Below are positions 11,740 through 23,358 of a stretch of DNA of 64,000 nt, in pieces. This stretch comes from Pontederia crassipes (lineage: Eukaryota > Streptophyta > Magnoliopsida > Commelinales > Pontederiaceae). Below the pieces are notes generated by a model, which searched no databases, had not been told where the DNA came from, and was given only the letters and a program-made list of their open reading frames with translations. Each line of letters starts with the position of its first letter. Position 1 is the first letter of the stretch. The stretch covers positions 28,896,874-28,960,873 of the forward strand of contig CM060195.1 of NCBI GenBank assembly GCA_030549335.1, given 5' to 3'. The translations under genes were made by a program, and so were the position numbers.

Positions 11740-13287
11740 TTGCGCATTTGCATACGCTAATAAATGTACTAATCGTTTAAATAATAAAATAGTGAATATA
11801 AAGGAATAGTAATAATGAGTAACTTACTGGACTTGTTAAATGAAAAGAAATAAATTTAAATTTTCTGAAAATAAAACATAATTGAATAAAATAATTAAAA
11901 TTATAGAATTAATTAGTAGGATTTCTCTTGACTTACACCACTATCATATATGAATCCTTAAGCATGAAATTCATATGACAAATCAATAAAGTAAAATTTT
12001 CAAAGTAAATTAACTAATATTGCCGACTTTAATTCCTATATTGAGAATAATGAAACTAAATTAATCCTTGCAGTTTTTAGTCTAATTTCTTATTTCTCAA
12101 AATGAAATCAATTGGAATTTTAGATTAAGGACTTTTTCAACACAATTAGGTTTGTTGTGATTTCACAAATTGTAGTATGCATGAAATAATAATTATAAGA
12201 AACTCTAATGAATCTAAAACTTCTTTTCACATAATAAGTAGACTAAAAAACAGAAATGAAATAAAAAAATTTCAAACATGTTATTGATTTAATCAAACTA
12301 AAGGAGTACGAATCCCATACATAAAGGGTTCAATCAAGATAATTCTAAAAAGGACTTCATCAAACTAAAATACATCATCAAAACTTGCTTGTTTTAGGGA
12401 AAGGAGAAAAACAAAGACTACTAATACTAAATCTACCATCCTAAAACTCTAATAATAATTAAACATGCTTCCGTCTAAACGTCATGGTAGAACCTCTAAA
12501 TCTTCTTCACCAAGTCTTCATCACTTCTTTTCTGCATTCTAGAGATGATCTTCCAGGTGTCTTTGGCTCCCTTTTCACAGTTTTCCTCGTATCCTTGATT
12601 AACCTCCCAAACTTTTATCCAAAACTCGGATAAAATCAACCCCTAACAGCTCAACAAACCACCGTCATGGCTGTTCTCAAGATTGGAACTGCCATGACAG
12701 AGATGTCTTTATGCTTCATCAACGCGGAATGCCGGTTATGAGGGTTGGAATGGCCGTTACAGAGCGTGCTGATCCTCTTCCCATGATCACGGACGTTAAC
12801 TTGGTGGAATGACAATTAGAGCTGCTGATTGACATTATCGAACCTCCTCGGTAATGGGCGTTTTGAAGCTTTGATTGACAATTAGAGCATGAAAACAGAG
12901 GCTTTGATTCTGCAACTGAATCGTCCTCTCACAGGCATTATGATGGTGGTGACGGTCGTTCCAATGACATGAATCTGTTTCATGTGCATGACCAAGTGCA
13001 TAACGTCCGTAGCCGAGCCACGGTCATTTCCTTCATTCAGTCATTTGTCACGCCCATGACTGCGGGTGTAATGGCCATGACAGAACTTCAAAATCTTGAC
13101 TTGCGCCATTTTTTTGGGTCAAAATCGAATATTTTTGTTTCCTGCCATAAATTCAACCAGACTTGGATAAAAATTGATTCCAAAAGAATTTTCTTAAGAT
13201 AAATCACATAACTCCTTTCTTAGACACAAAAGACTTGCAAAATGCATGTTTAATGTCCCAGAGTGATACAAGACTTTTCATGCATCA
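11740..13287 (-). mobile_element. Degenerate long LTR of the TGATGC...GCATCA family
   Basis: The segment can be followed, with many changes, along the solo LTR at 54525-56361. It has the same opening region (ACTAATCGTTTAAATAATAA against ACTAATCGTTCAAGTAACAA), the same middle (CTTTTTCAACACAATTAGG) and the same block about gene-like strings (CTTCTTCACCAAGTCTTCA). It ends with TTTTCATGCATCA at 13287. It also contains degraded copies of the GTCACGGCCGTGAC-type palindromes between 12660 and 13090. The left end is not resolved and no target duplication was found, so it is an old copy or part of a larger element. The minus orientation is inferred from family structure. Confidence 0.6.
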
Positions 13288-14205
13288 AATTCCTCCAAAC
13301 TTAATATTTTACTTGTCCTTATGTAATTTTCATATAACTCCAAAGCTCCACCACAAAACCCAAATGCTTTTCTCTTATTGCTTTTACAAGGTCATCAAGA
13401 GAGTCTCTTCTCAGTCATCCCAACCTTGCAGAACTTTTGACTTTCAAAATGTCAACATTTATATATAATATTAGTCAATCTTATAAAATTATCAATATTG
13501 AACCACAATCTTTTACGAGCTTAATTTCATACTCTTCTTTTATTTTCACATTTTTCTTTTGTTTTTGAGTACTTGTGTGCTTCTTCATATTGTAACATGC
13601 TTTCGATTGATAGATCTAGAGAATATGCCCTTAGGTCATTACGGCAAGAATTCCATACGGGTTCAATAACTCGAACACATCAAGGATTCATATAACACAC
13701 TCAAACCTTTTTTTTTCTAGTATGCACATAGTCTACATATTAGACAAGATGGTCCACATAATGAGCTTTCGGTCGATAGATATCAGAATAGTTGTCTTTA
13801 GTTTTTTAGGCAAGAATCCCTTACTGATTAGACACACCAAGGTACATAGACACATTCATACATTTTTTTTCATAATCATAAGCTCTCAAATGACTTAATT
13901 GTTCAGTAAAGATACAACATCATAGTAAATATTACAGAAATAAAATATTCAAAAGAACAATAATTAAAAGTTAATCATTTTGCTTGGCAACAAACTCATT
14001 CCAAATTCCGAATACTCTGGTGATACCAAATAAAAAGAACAATAATTAAATTGCATCGGTATACAATGTTCTAAAAATAAACTTTAAGACAATAAATTCT
14101 TCGACAAGGAGAACTAAGATAATACTAATATTTTTGGGTTTTGAAATTTATCAATTTTATTTTAAAACTAAATGATTTCTAACACAAGACCTTGGACTTG
14201 AATAC
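13288..14205. other. Retroelement-like internal sequence with two imperfect repeats
   Basis: There is no gene. Two related blocks, about 13600-13720 and 13760-13870, share an order of strings: CTTTCG(A/G)T(T/C)GATAGAT, then GGCAAGAAT, then ACACATCAAGG or ACACACCAAGG, then ACACTCA or ACATTCA followed by a long T run. This looks like non-coding internal DNA of an LTR element belonging with the LTR to its left, but that link is an inference. Confidence 0.35.
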
Positions 14206-14208
14206 TAA

Positions 14209-14871
14209 GGCTACGTTTGGATGGGAACATTTCGCGAGAACATTGCGAAATATTCTCAAACGTAACTTGTGCCCGTCACGTGACTTCCGCGGGAACATTT
14301 GGCGAAATGTTCCCGCGGAAAGTTCTTGCCTAGAACATTTATTTTTTTTCAACGCCGCAATCTTTGACTTTTTGTATTTCATCTATTTTTTTAATTATTT
14401 TGTAATGTATGTATATATAATTTATAATATATTAATACATTATTAGGGATCTTATAAAATAAATTATTAAATATTATTAATTAAAACTATAAAATAAATA
14501 GTTCTAATAACTATTTAATTATTTTTTTAAAAAATATATTATATTTGGATATTAAAATGTACGTAAATTATAATATTAATAATATTTAAAATATTTAATC
14601 TGAATAAATAAAAATAATATAATAATTTACGTAAATTATAATATTAATAATATATTTTTATTTATTATAATTTTATATCTCATAAAATAATAAATTATAA
14701 ATTTAGTTCTTACTTTTTATCCAAACAACCATTAAAATTTATCCATCACATCAATTTTTTAAATTCTCATCATTACACTTTTTCATTTAAACATCAATCC
14801 AAACTTTTCTATCACATCAATTAATTTTCGAGAACAAAAATTCTCTCAATGTTCTCGTGCCAAACGTAGCC
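14209..14871. mobile_element. Tourist-like (PIF/Harbinger) MITE
   Basis: The element starts with GGCTACGTTTGG and ends with CCAAACGTAGCC, a perfect 12-bp terminal inverted repeat that continues imperfectly as ...GAACATT. It is flanked by TAA on both sides (14206-14208 and 14872-14874), the target preference of PIF/Harbinger elements. Its length is 663 bp with no transposase frame, so it is non-autonomous. Near its left end there is an additional strong palindrome around CGCGGGAACATTTGGCG (about 14288-14319). Confidence 0.85.
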
Positions 14872-15175
14872 TAAAAAAAGACTAAAATTTTAAAAGAAAA
14901 ATTCCATGCAAAAAGTTTCCCGAACTAGAACATGACACTGCCCCAATGTTAAGCTCTCACACATAACTAGGAGAATGGGAAAATACATATGTGGAAAATG
15001 TAAAATAAAAGAGGAGGAACAACCAAGTCTAATAATCTAGTGGCCATGGCGGGTATGGTGCGTAATGGCCCTGGAGGATGTGATACTCGTACATCTGGGG
15101 AGTCATCCTTGCTGTCTTTTGCTGCCAAGCCTCTAATATGGCGATGCATAACTGAAAGAAGATTATAAATAGCGG

Positions 15176-15610
15176 TCAGATCATAAGCCTGAGGTGACTG
15201 AATGGATCAGCGTCCATCTGCATGGGTGGAGTGGTGTGTGAAGAACCAGCCTTTGGACGAGTAGTGGGATGTGCCTGTGGTATGGCCCCCAATGCTAAGA
15301 AGTACAGCCAGATCTCATGGTTGAATACCATTAATTTATCACTATCCATTGAAAGAAGAGGAACAGAAACCTTGTCAAATTTAAACACCGGCCCACATAT
15401 TTTATAATCATATACCACCATTTGCATAACAATATGTGCATGCCTATCCAAAATGCCAGGTATTTGTATATCCTGTTTCAAATCAATGTTCAAATGTTGG
15501 GCAATAGGAATTATCAACCCACATACTTTTATGATGCCACTATGCTTGGTTGCTTGTTTCAGAAGATGTTTAATCATATGATAACCGATATCTATCACAA
15601 CATAGCCCAC
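15176..15610 (-). pseudogene. ORF1-like fragment of an older plant retroelement (part 2)
   Basis: The open frame of 144 codons contains GIIKVCGLIIPIAQHLNIDL, which resembles the stretch with G.I.FGGLIT.IA..LG found in the plant retrotransposon ORF-1 / putative plant transposon protein group. It has no enzymatic motif. The remaining N-terminal part appears at 26029-26213 on the same strand, so the gypsy element at 15749-26023 split this gene. The family call is tentative because the protein group is poorly conserved. Confidence 0.4.
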
Positions 15611-15748
15611 ATAAGATATAACTGAATTATTGTAATTTCCCCCTCACTGTTACCTCTTGGGACTAGGCCACATGTCAAGAATCAATGTACGTATCTCAAG
15701 ATGGGATTTCAAATACTCATCCTCTTTGCCATCTTGAGATAGAAATCA

Positions 15749-18315
15749 TGTGACGCTCTACTACTTCTTTTGGCGTCACAAGGTGTGAAACCGGAACCAA
15801 TCGTTTAAATTCAAATTCAAACTTTCAACGGAAAACTAACGTTTCGAAAAAATAAACTAATTCTGAAAATTTTCAATTCACATACAATTAACTTCAAAAC
15901 TTAAACATCACAGGCAGTTATAGATTCATTACTGGCAATTCATCATATCGCAAAAATCGTGAGACGTATGCCCAAAATAGTGAGTCTCAAGATCACTCTC
16001 GAATTAAAATCATGAGCCAAATGCTCGTAAATCATATAACATGAGCGTTCATCGCTCCACATCATAAATTTATCATATCACAAAATCTTGCAAGCATTCT
16101 TCAATCTAGCAATTCGTATAAGAAAGCAAATGAAAATTTGAGGTAACTAAAGTATCGACCACGCCTCTCACACATGACCAATCCCTATCCCTTTATATTT
16201 CTTATTTTATGCCAAATAAACAAGCATGTAAGACTTTCATTCAGTACCTGAAAAAAATTAAACAAGAGGAATGAGCATAATTAGGCTCAGTGAGTAAAAC
16301 GACTATCTCAAATATTAAAACAGCGAAGGAAAAATCAACCTTTTCACTTTCAGAAATTATTTCAAATGCTTCTCATTTCTTCAATAAATTCATTAACATA
16401 AGTTCCATACCGAAATGAATGCCATGGATGCACATGCGTGATAAAAAGATAACATCATAAAACTTGGAGAAACATCATCACATATGGATATTCAATCTCC
16501 TCAATGGAGGAATCAATCTCACCCCTCGTATCCCATTGACACAGGGTGGTTGTTCTAATTCCGTCCCTCGTATCCCATTGACACAGGACGTTGAACTGCA
16601 CTTCGTATCCCATTGACACAGGACTTCTTATCTTTTCTTTCCATCCCTCGTATCCCATTGACACAGGATGGTTATTCTAATTCCACCCTTCGTATCACTA
16701 TACTGACACAGGATGTTGAACCTGCTCTTCATATTTCATTGACACAGAGCATATCGAGTTCCAATCGGTCTACCCGGAGTTGGCCAATCCTCCGATGTGA
16801 AAATACTCCGCCTTATGCGGGTTTTTACATGTAATGCACATGATGCATGTATGCAGTTTCCAAATAAAAGTTTAGAATTAAAAATCATCATATAAACTTT
16901 CCTTTTCAAAAATCAAATATTCACTTCAATTTCAAAGTATAAACTTCGATGGATAACCCAAATTTCATAATAAAATATCACAAGTCAGATGATGACATAC
17001 ATATGATGCATACAAATATATGGATATGCATGAACAAAACTATTACGAAAGTCCATTCCACATCAGGTGGAACAATGTCATCACTCCGAAGAGTTTAGCA
17101 ATTCATATCAATTGAGATAAGTTCCCTCACCTTAGATTCGTCGAGTCCCCAAATCACCCCATCGTCTGAATCCAATCAAAAGTAAACACAACCTAATCAC
17201 ATTCATTACTTATAAATTAATATTATAAAAATAAATTTGGTAATTCACTATTCACCACTACTCGACGTGGTTATATAAATCAAGCCATATTTTGGATTTG
17301 CTATAATACTTACCAAAAAGGAAAAGTAGGCCTCGTCGTCTAGTAACAGCCTAATCAATTCACAACAACCCATGAACTATCGTGTTCCGATTAGCAACCT
17401 CCTTTAAGCGAAATTCAGTCAAACTTTAAATAAAGGTAATTAGAACCTTAACTACATTATAATAATTATTTTCAGCTGTCTGACATTCATATCACAGCCA
17501 CTGTAGTCACCGCTCTCAAGATCACCGCCACACCCGTCAAAAATGTCAAAAGGCTGTCGAACGCCTTTTTCGTCCAAAATAAAATAAGTTACTTTAAATT
17601 TATTCACATAACAAAAATCTAATCAAATGCACATTCTTATTCGCTTACCAACCACGATATGATAACGAATCGCCGAAAGGTTCGTCGGAGAACGATCGGA
17701 ATCCGAAACCTATGAACCTAAAACTAAAAGATTAGCGACTAATTTTATACGGACAACAACCTAATTTCTTTTTGCCGCATGTGTGCACTTACTAGAACGT
17801 CGAGATGAGCTCGACCGGAGTTCACCGTCGGTTCGCCGAAAAAGTTCGTCGGAAAATCCCAAATCTCGGCCTCGTATATGATTTGAACAAAAACATGATC
17901 AAAACCCCTCCAAATGATTTTAATCGATCTGAGAATGATGTACAACTCACCAGGGAAAGGATCAGTGCGAGTCAGAATCAAAATCGTCATCGGAATCATC
18001 GCCGGTGGATTTTTCGGCCTCCTCGCATTTTTCTCTCACTGCATCGCGCACGATAGACCAATCATCACATACTATATGTCAAAACATTCGTCTCGTCATC
18101 CTCTTTCCATCGATACCTCTTGCGCGAAACGGTGGCCGGACGAGGGAGAAATCACGACCGAAAGTGGCGGCGGCGGCTGGGGTTCGCGCGGCACTGTAAC
18201 AGCTCGGGGAAGAAGACAATGCGTTTATTCTTTTTTTTATATTGACCTTCCCTGCAAAATGTCCAAAATGCCCCTGACCTTTAGGGAAAATTACACCTTT
18301 TTTTTAAATGTTACA
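15749..18315 (-). repeat. Gypsy 3' LTR (left copy)
   Basis: It is paired with 23359-26023 along its whole length. It starts TGTGACGCTCTACTACTTC and ends AAATGTTACA. It carries its own copy of the internal GTATCCCATTGACACAGG repeat cluster. In coding orientation it is the 3' LTR. Confidence 0.93.
16523..16748. repeat. Minisatellite inside the left gypsy LTR
   Basis: Six copies of a core close to TCGTATCCCATTGACACAGG are spaced by about 35-45 bases, with variants such as CGTATCACTATACTGACACAGG. The spacers alternate between types with TGGTTGTTCTAATTC and GTTGAACTGC. The same array occurs at 24200-24426, so it belongs to the LTR and not to a CRISPR or a host locus. Confidence 0.85.
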
Positions 18316-18369
18316 ATTACAATATCCATAACAAAAATTTCGTCCTCGAAATTCAAACTAACCCGAAGA

Positions 18370-21300
18370 TCATAAAAGATGAGAATAGCTTTTCAGCATA
18401 TTCTCCTCCAACTCCAATGTCGCCTCTCTTTCCATATGATTCTTCAATTGCACTCTAACCATAGGTATCTCACGTCTGCGTAACTGTCGCACCTCTCGTG
18501 CTAATATCTAAGCGGGCTCCTCCCGATATGTCATATTCTCATTTATTTCCATTGGTCGTGTCTCAATCTACTGATCTTCTCTGAGCAAACACTTTCGAAG
18601 CATCGATATGTGAAACACATTATGAATCCTCGCTAGTGGTGGTGGCAAGGCAAGGCGATAAGCCACAAGTCCTACTCTCTCAAGCACTTCGTAGGGTTCG
18701 ATAAATCTAGGGCTCAACTTTCCTTTCTTTCCAAATCGAAGAACACCTTTCCAAGGAGAAATCTTCAAGAAAACTTTATCTCCGACTGCATACTGTCTCT
18801 CACGCCGTGACTTGTCCGCTAGTGCTTTCTGACGATCATGAGCTTCCTTTATTCTTTTTCGTATAATGCCAATCTTGTCCACGGTCTCCTGAACTAAGTC
18901 CACATCCGTCAATTGTCTTTCACCCTCTTCATCCCAACAAATGGGGGTACGACATCTCCGATCATACAAGGCCTCAAATGGCGCCATACGAATGGTGGAT
19001 TGATAATTATTATTATATGCAAACTCAGCCAACGCTAAATAATCATCCCAACATCCACCATGATCCATCGCACTAGCTCTCAACATATCCTTCAATCTCT
19101 GTATCGTCCGCTCCGCCTGTCCATTAGTGTGTGGGGGAAAAGCTGTACTAAAATACAACTTTGTCCCTAAGGACTCATGTAACTTCTTCCAAAATCTTGA
19201 TGTGAATTTAGGATCTCTATCAGAAACAATGACTTTTTGTATGCCATATAACCGAACAATCTCATCTATAAACAATCGTGCCAACTGCTCCAACGAGTAA
19301 GTAATCTTGATGGGTAAGAAATGTGATGATTTTGTCAATCTATCCACTATCACCCACACAGTATTATGACCCTTCTTAGTGACTGGCAATCCTATCACAA
19401 AATCCATATTAATCTTTTCCCACTTCCACTCAGGTATAGGTAATGGATTCAACTTACCACAAGGAGCTTGATGTTCAGCCTTAACTTGCTGACATACCAA
19501 ACAATGAGATACAAACTCAGCCACATTCTCTTTCATTCCTGGCCAAAAGTAATTTTGTCGTAGATTTCTATACATCTTGGTGCAACCTGGATGTAATGAA
19601 TATGCTGCATTATGACTTTCTTGCATCACTTCATCCCTCAAGTCATATGCTCTAGGTACAAATAGTCTATCTTGATACATGAGAGTCCCGTCCTTACTTA
19701 CATGATAATGCTTTTCACCACGACCAGCCTTTAGTTGATCCATAAGCATAAAAGTGCCTATGTCAACCTTTTGTACCTGTCAAATCTTATCCAATAACAC
19801 TGGCCTCACACGGAGGTTGCACAACAAACCTCCATAGCCATCCACTCTCAAGTGGCAAATCATCCTCGTAAGCTCCTCAACAGGAGAGACCACGCCTAAG
19901 TCCTTTAGTGTCCCACCATCCCTGAACTTTCGGCTCAGCGCATCAATAACTACATTTGCTTTTCCTGGATGATACTCCATTGTTAGGTCATAATCCTTAA
20001 TGAACTCCATCCATCTTCGTTGTCTTTGATTAAGTTCTTTTTGTATTTCAAACTTTTATGGTCAGTAAAAATTTGGACATGCTCGTCATATAAGTAATGT
20101 CTCCATATCTTCAACGCAAATACTATAGCCGCCAACTCTAAATCATGAGTTGGATAATTGACTTCATGAGGTTTCAACTTCCTCGATGCATAAGCAATCA
20201 CCTTCCCATGTTGCATCAAGACACATCCAAGTCCTTGACGTGAAGCATCACTATAAATCACAAAATTTTCTATACCTTCTGGTAAGGTTAAAATTGGTGC
20301 TGACACCAATCTATTCTTCAATTCTTGAAAGCTGCTCTCACATTTCTCTATCCAAATAAATTTAGCATTCTTATTTAGCAACTGAGTAAGTGGTCCTGCA
20401 ATGGTAGAGAAGCCCTACACAAACCTCCTATAGTAACTTGCCAATCCAAGAAAACTACGAACCTCTCTTGCATTTCTTGGTGCTTCCCACTTCACAACAA
20501 CTTCTATTTTGGAAGGATCAACTAGCACTCCTTCCGCTGATATGACATGCCCCAAAAACACCACTCTATCTATCCAAAATTCACATTTGGAAAACTTAGC
20601 AAACAACTAGTTCTGCCTCAATGTCTCCAACATTGCTCTCAAGTGTTGTTCATGTTCACTTTTGCAAGATGAATAGATTAGAATGTCATCAATAAATACA
20701 ATGACAAACACATCAAGAAATTCTCGAAGTACCATATTCATCAACCCCATGAATGCTGCAGGAGCATTCGTCAATCCAAATGGCATCACTAGAAACTCGT
20801 AATGCCCATATTTAGTGCGAAATGCGGTCTTCTTCACATCCTCATCTCTGATCCGCAACTAATGATATCCAGACCTCAAGTCTATCTTGAAGAAGACCTT
20901 CGAACTACGCAATTGATCAAACAAATCATCTATCCTTGATAAGGGATATCGATTCTTTATGATTACATTGTTCAACTGTTTATAGTCAATGCACATCTTC
21001 ATGGAGCCATCTTTCTTCTTCACAAATAGTACTGGAGCTCCCCAAGGTGACACACTGGGTTGAATAAAATCCAAATCAAGCAACTCTTGCAATTGCTTCT
21101 TCAAGTCCTCAAGCTCAACGGGTGCCATTCTATATGGAGGAATGGAGATTGGTGCTGTACCTGGAATCAACTCTATTTCAAAATCCATCTCTCTTTGTGG
21201 TGGTAAACCAGGCAATGCCTCAGGGAAAATATTAGGAAACTCCTGAATAATAGGCAACTCTTCAAGCTTAGGTGGCTCACGATTCAAATCATGAATATGA

Positions 21301-22970
21301 GCTAAGTAAGCATCACACCCTTCAAGTAGCATTTTTTTGGCTACCATAGTGGATATCACATAAGTAGGTAGCATTCTCCTGTCACCCCTGAAAATTAGTT
21401 CCTCACTACAAGGTAATGTCAATTTCACTTCTTTAGCAAAACAATCCACTACCGCCCGGTAAGTGGAAAGCCAATCCATGCATAAAATGACATCAAATCC
21501 CTGTATGTCTATAGCAATAAGATTAGCCAGAAATTCTTTATCACATATCACAAGCAGACATTCTTTGTATACTTGTCTAGCAATCAAAGCATCGCCTGAA
21601 GGTAGGACAACTGACATATCAATGGATAAGGAAGAAGGCTCCATATCCAACAATGATCCACATGCATATGAAACAAATGAATATGATGCACCAGGGTCAA
21701 ATAAGGTAGTCATATACTTCTTATTGATGAGAATCGAACCTGTAACTACCTCAGAATTGGCGGCTGCCTCCTCACGAGTCATGGAATAAACTCTAGGCTG
21801 TTCTCTTGTACCAACTCTCTATCCACTGGCTGCACCGGCAATAGCTTTTCTCTTATTAAGGGAACTAGTAGATGGAGTCCTTCCTGCTGTATCAGCCTAT
21901 CGTGGAGCAATGCGCGGTCCACCACGAGCATTAGAAAGCTGATTACTAGCTGCTGGCCTGTTACATTCATATTTCTTATGTCCTTTTTCACCACAATTAA
22001 AGCATGTAGGTACTCTGCCCGTATCCGACCAGCATCTACCCGGGTGACGCTTTCCACAAGTGCCACACCATACTACATCTCTATTCTGATCTCTCATCTG
22101 AAAGCTCCTGTCTTGAGATCTGAAATCAGCCCTCTGATCACCTCGCCCTCCTGTCATGCTGGGTATCTCTGTAGATGATGGTGGCTGAAAGTATGCATTC
22201 ACTCTTCCTCTTTTTGGATTGAAGTTACCTTGGCTTATTTCTTGTCACTTTTTGTTGCGGTTTGCCCAAATTTTGCCTTCCTCCATTTGCTCCTCAGCTT
22301 TAAGTGCCAAATTCTTTGCTTCCACATATGTTCTATATTCAGTGCAAGCAATTTGAGTTTTGATTCTATGTGCCAGCTTCTCCAGGTAAATGATTTTCTT
22401 CTCCTCATCAGTGGACACCAAACCTGGGCAAAACTTACACAACTATTCAAATTTTATAGTATAGGCGGCCACTGAATTATCCCCCTGTTTCAAATTTATA
22501 AAGTCTCTTACTTTCTTAGCACTATGTGAAACTGGGATGTAAAAACTGCATAATTCCTTCTTGAAGCCCTCCCATGTCTAGGTGGGTCCATATTCTTCAT
22601 ATTTTTCCTCCCACTAGGACAAGGCACCCTCAGTGAGTAAGAACTCAATGCATGGCATCTTCTTGTCATCATCTAAACCCATCATCTTGGACACACGTTC
22701 CAATTGTTTCAACCATGCTTCAGCCTTAGCAGGATCTTGCTCCCCTTCAAATTCAATAACACCATTCAACTTAATTTGGCGCACCAGTAAGTCAATGCGG
22801 CTAGGCAAGGCCTCAACTTCAGGGGCAAGTGGCATAGATTCTCTAAGTTGTGTTTGTGGCTCGACTCGGATCTCATCGCGAGTTCCTCCTGCATGGGAGC
22901 CAACTCCGATCCCAGATCCTCCTGAACCGTCCACTCCAACATGACCTCTCTGTCGGGTCGCGGGCGCCAT
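18370..22970 (-). pseudogene. Gypsy gag-pol polyprotein, many stops
   Basis: Gag probably starts at 22970 (MAPATRQRG). Recognisable parts follow in order: gag core (FEGEQDPAKAEAWLKQLERV), zinc knuckle CFNCGEKGHKKYEC (about 22004-22045), protease site FDPGAS, RT with [10 protein letters not shown], RNase H ([13 protein letters not shown]), integrase with an H2C2 finger and a DDE core (MDFVIGLP, SDRDPKF, NGQAERT), and a chromodomain (18370-18567) with KNHMEREATLELEENM. At least ten in-frame stops and a frameshift near 20000 break it; two stops lie at and inside the chromodomain. The stops I checked (22614, 21897, 20859, 20607, 20415, 18568) are all TAG. No functional product is possible. Confidence 0.93.
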
Positions 22971-23341
22971 GCTGCATTTAATACCACAAACTTCCTTAGT
23001 GCATCCATAAAATTTAATCACAAAAATATTTATTTGACAACTCATTACAACAATATATCTATCCATCATACCTCCTGGCACGATGGTTCCTTTAAGCATT
23101 TAACATATAATTCCATCAATATCAATATCCTATTAAGTTTATTCACTAACAACAATCTTATACCCAACATAAAATAATTCAACATAATGTTGTCCCATAT
23201 GTTGTGGTTCATATATATATAAGCACATAGCACAAATTCACAATGCAATTTCATAAAAGTTTCATATGCAATAATACATACACCAACATAACATGCAACT
23301 ACCCATTCCTACCCAGACTCCGATTTGGATCTAATCTCTAA

Positions 23342-23353
23342 GCTCTGATACCA
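23342..23353 (-). promoter_or_regulatory. Primer binding site for initiator tRNA-Met
   Basis: On the minus strand, five bases after the end of the 5' LTR, the sequence TGGTATCAGAGC appears. This is the standard plant retrotransposon primer site complementary to the 3' end of initiator methionine tRNA. It fixes the direction of the element. Confidence 0.93.
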
Positions 23354-23358
23354 TAACT

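Noticed and set aside
17745..18375. Frames of up to 153 codons in the gypsy LTRs (also 25407-26165)
   Set aside because: They lie in LTR sequence, occur on both strands, and are not conserved as a frame between the two LTRs.
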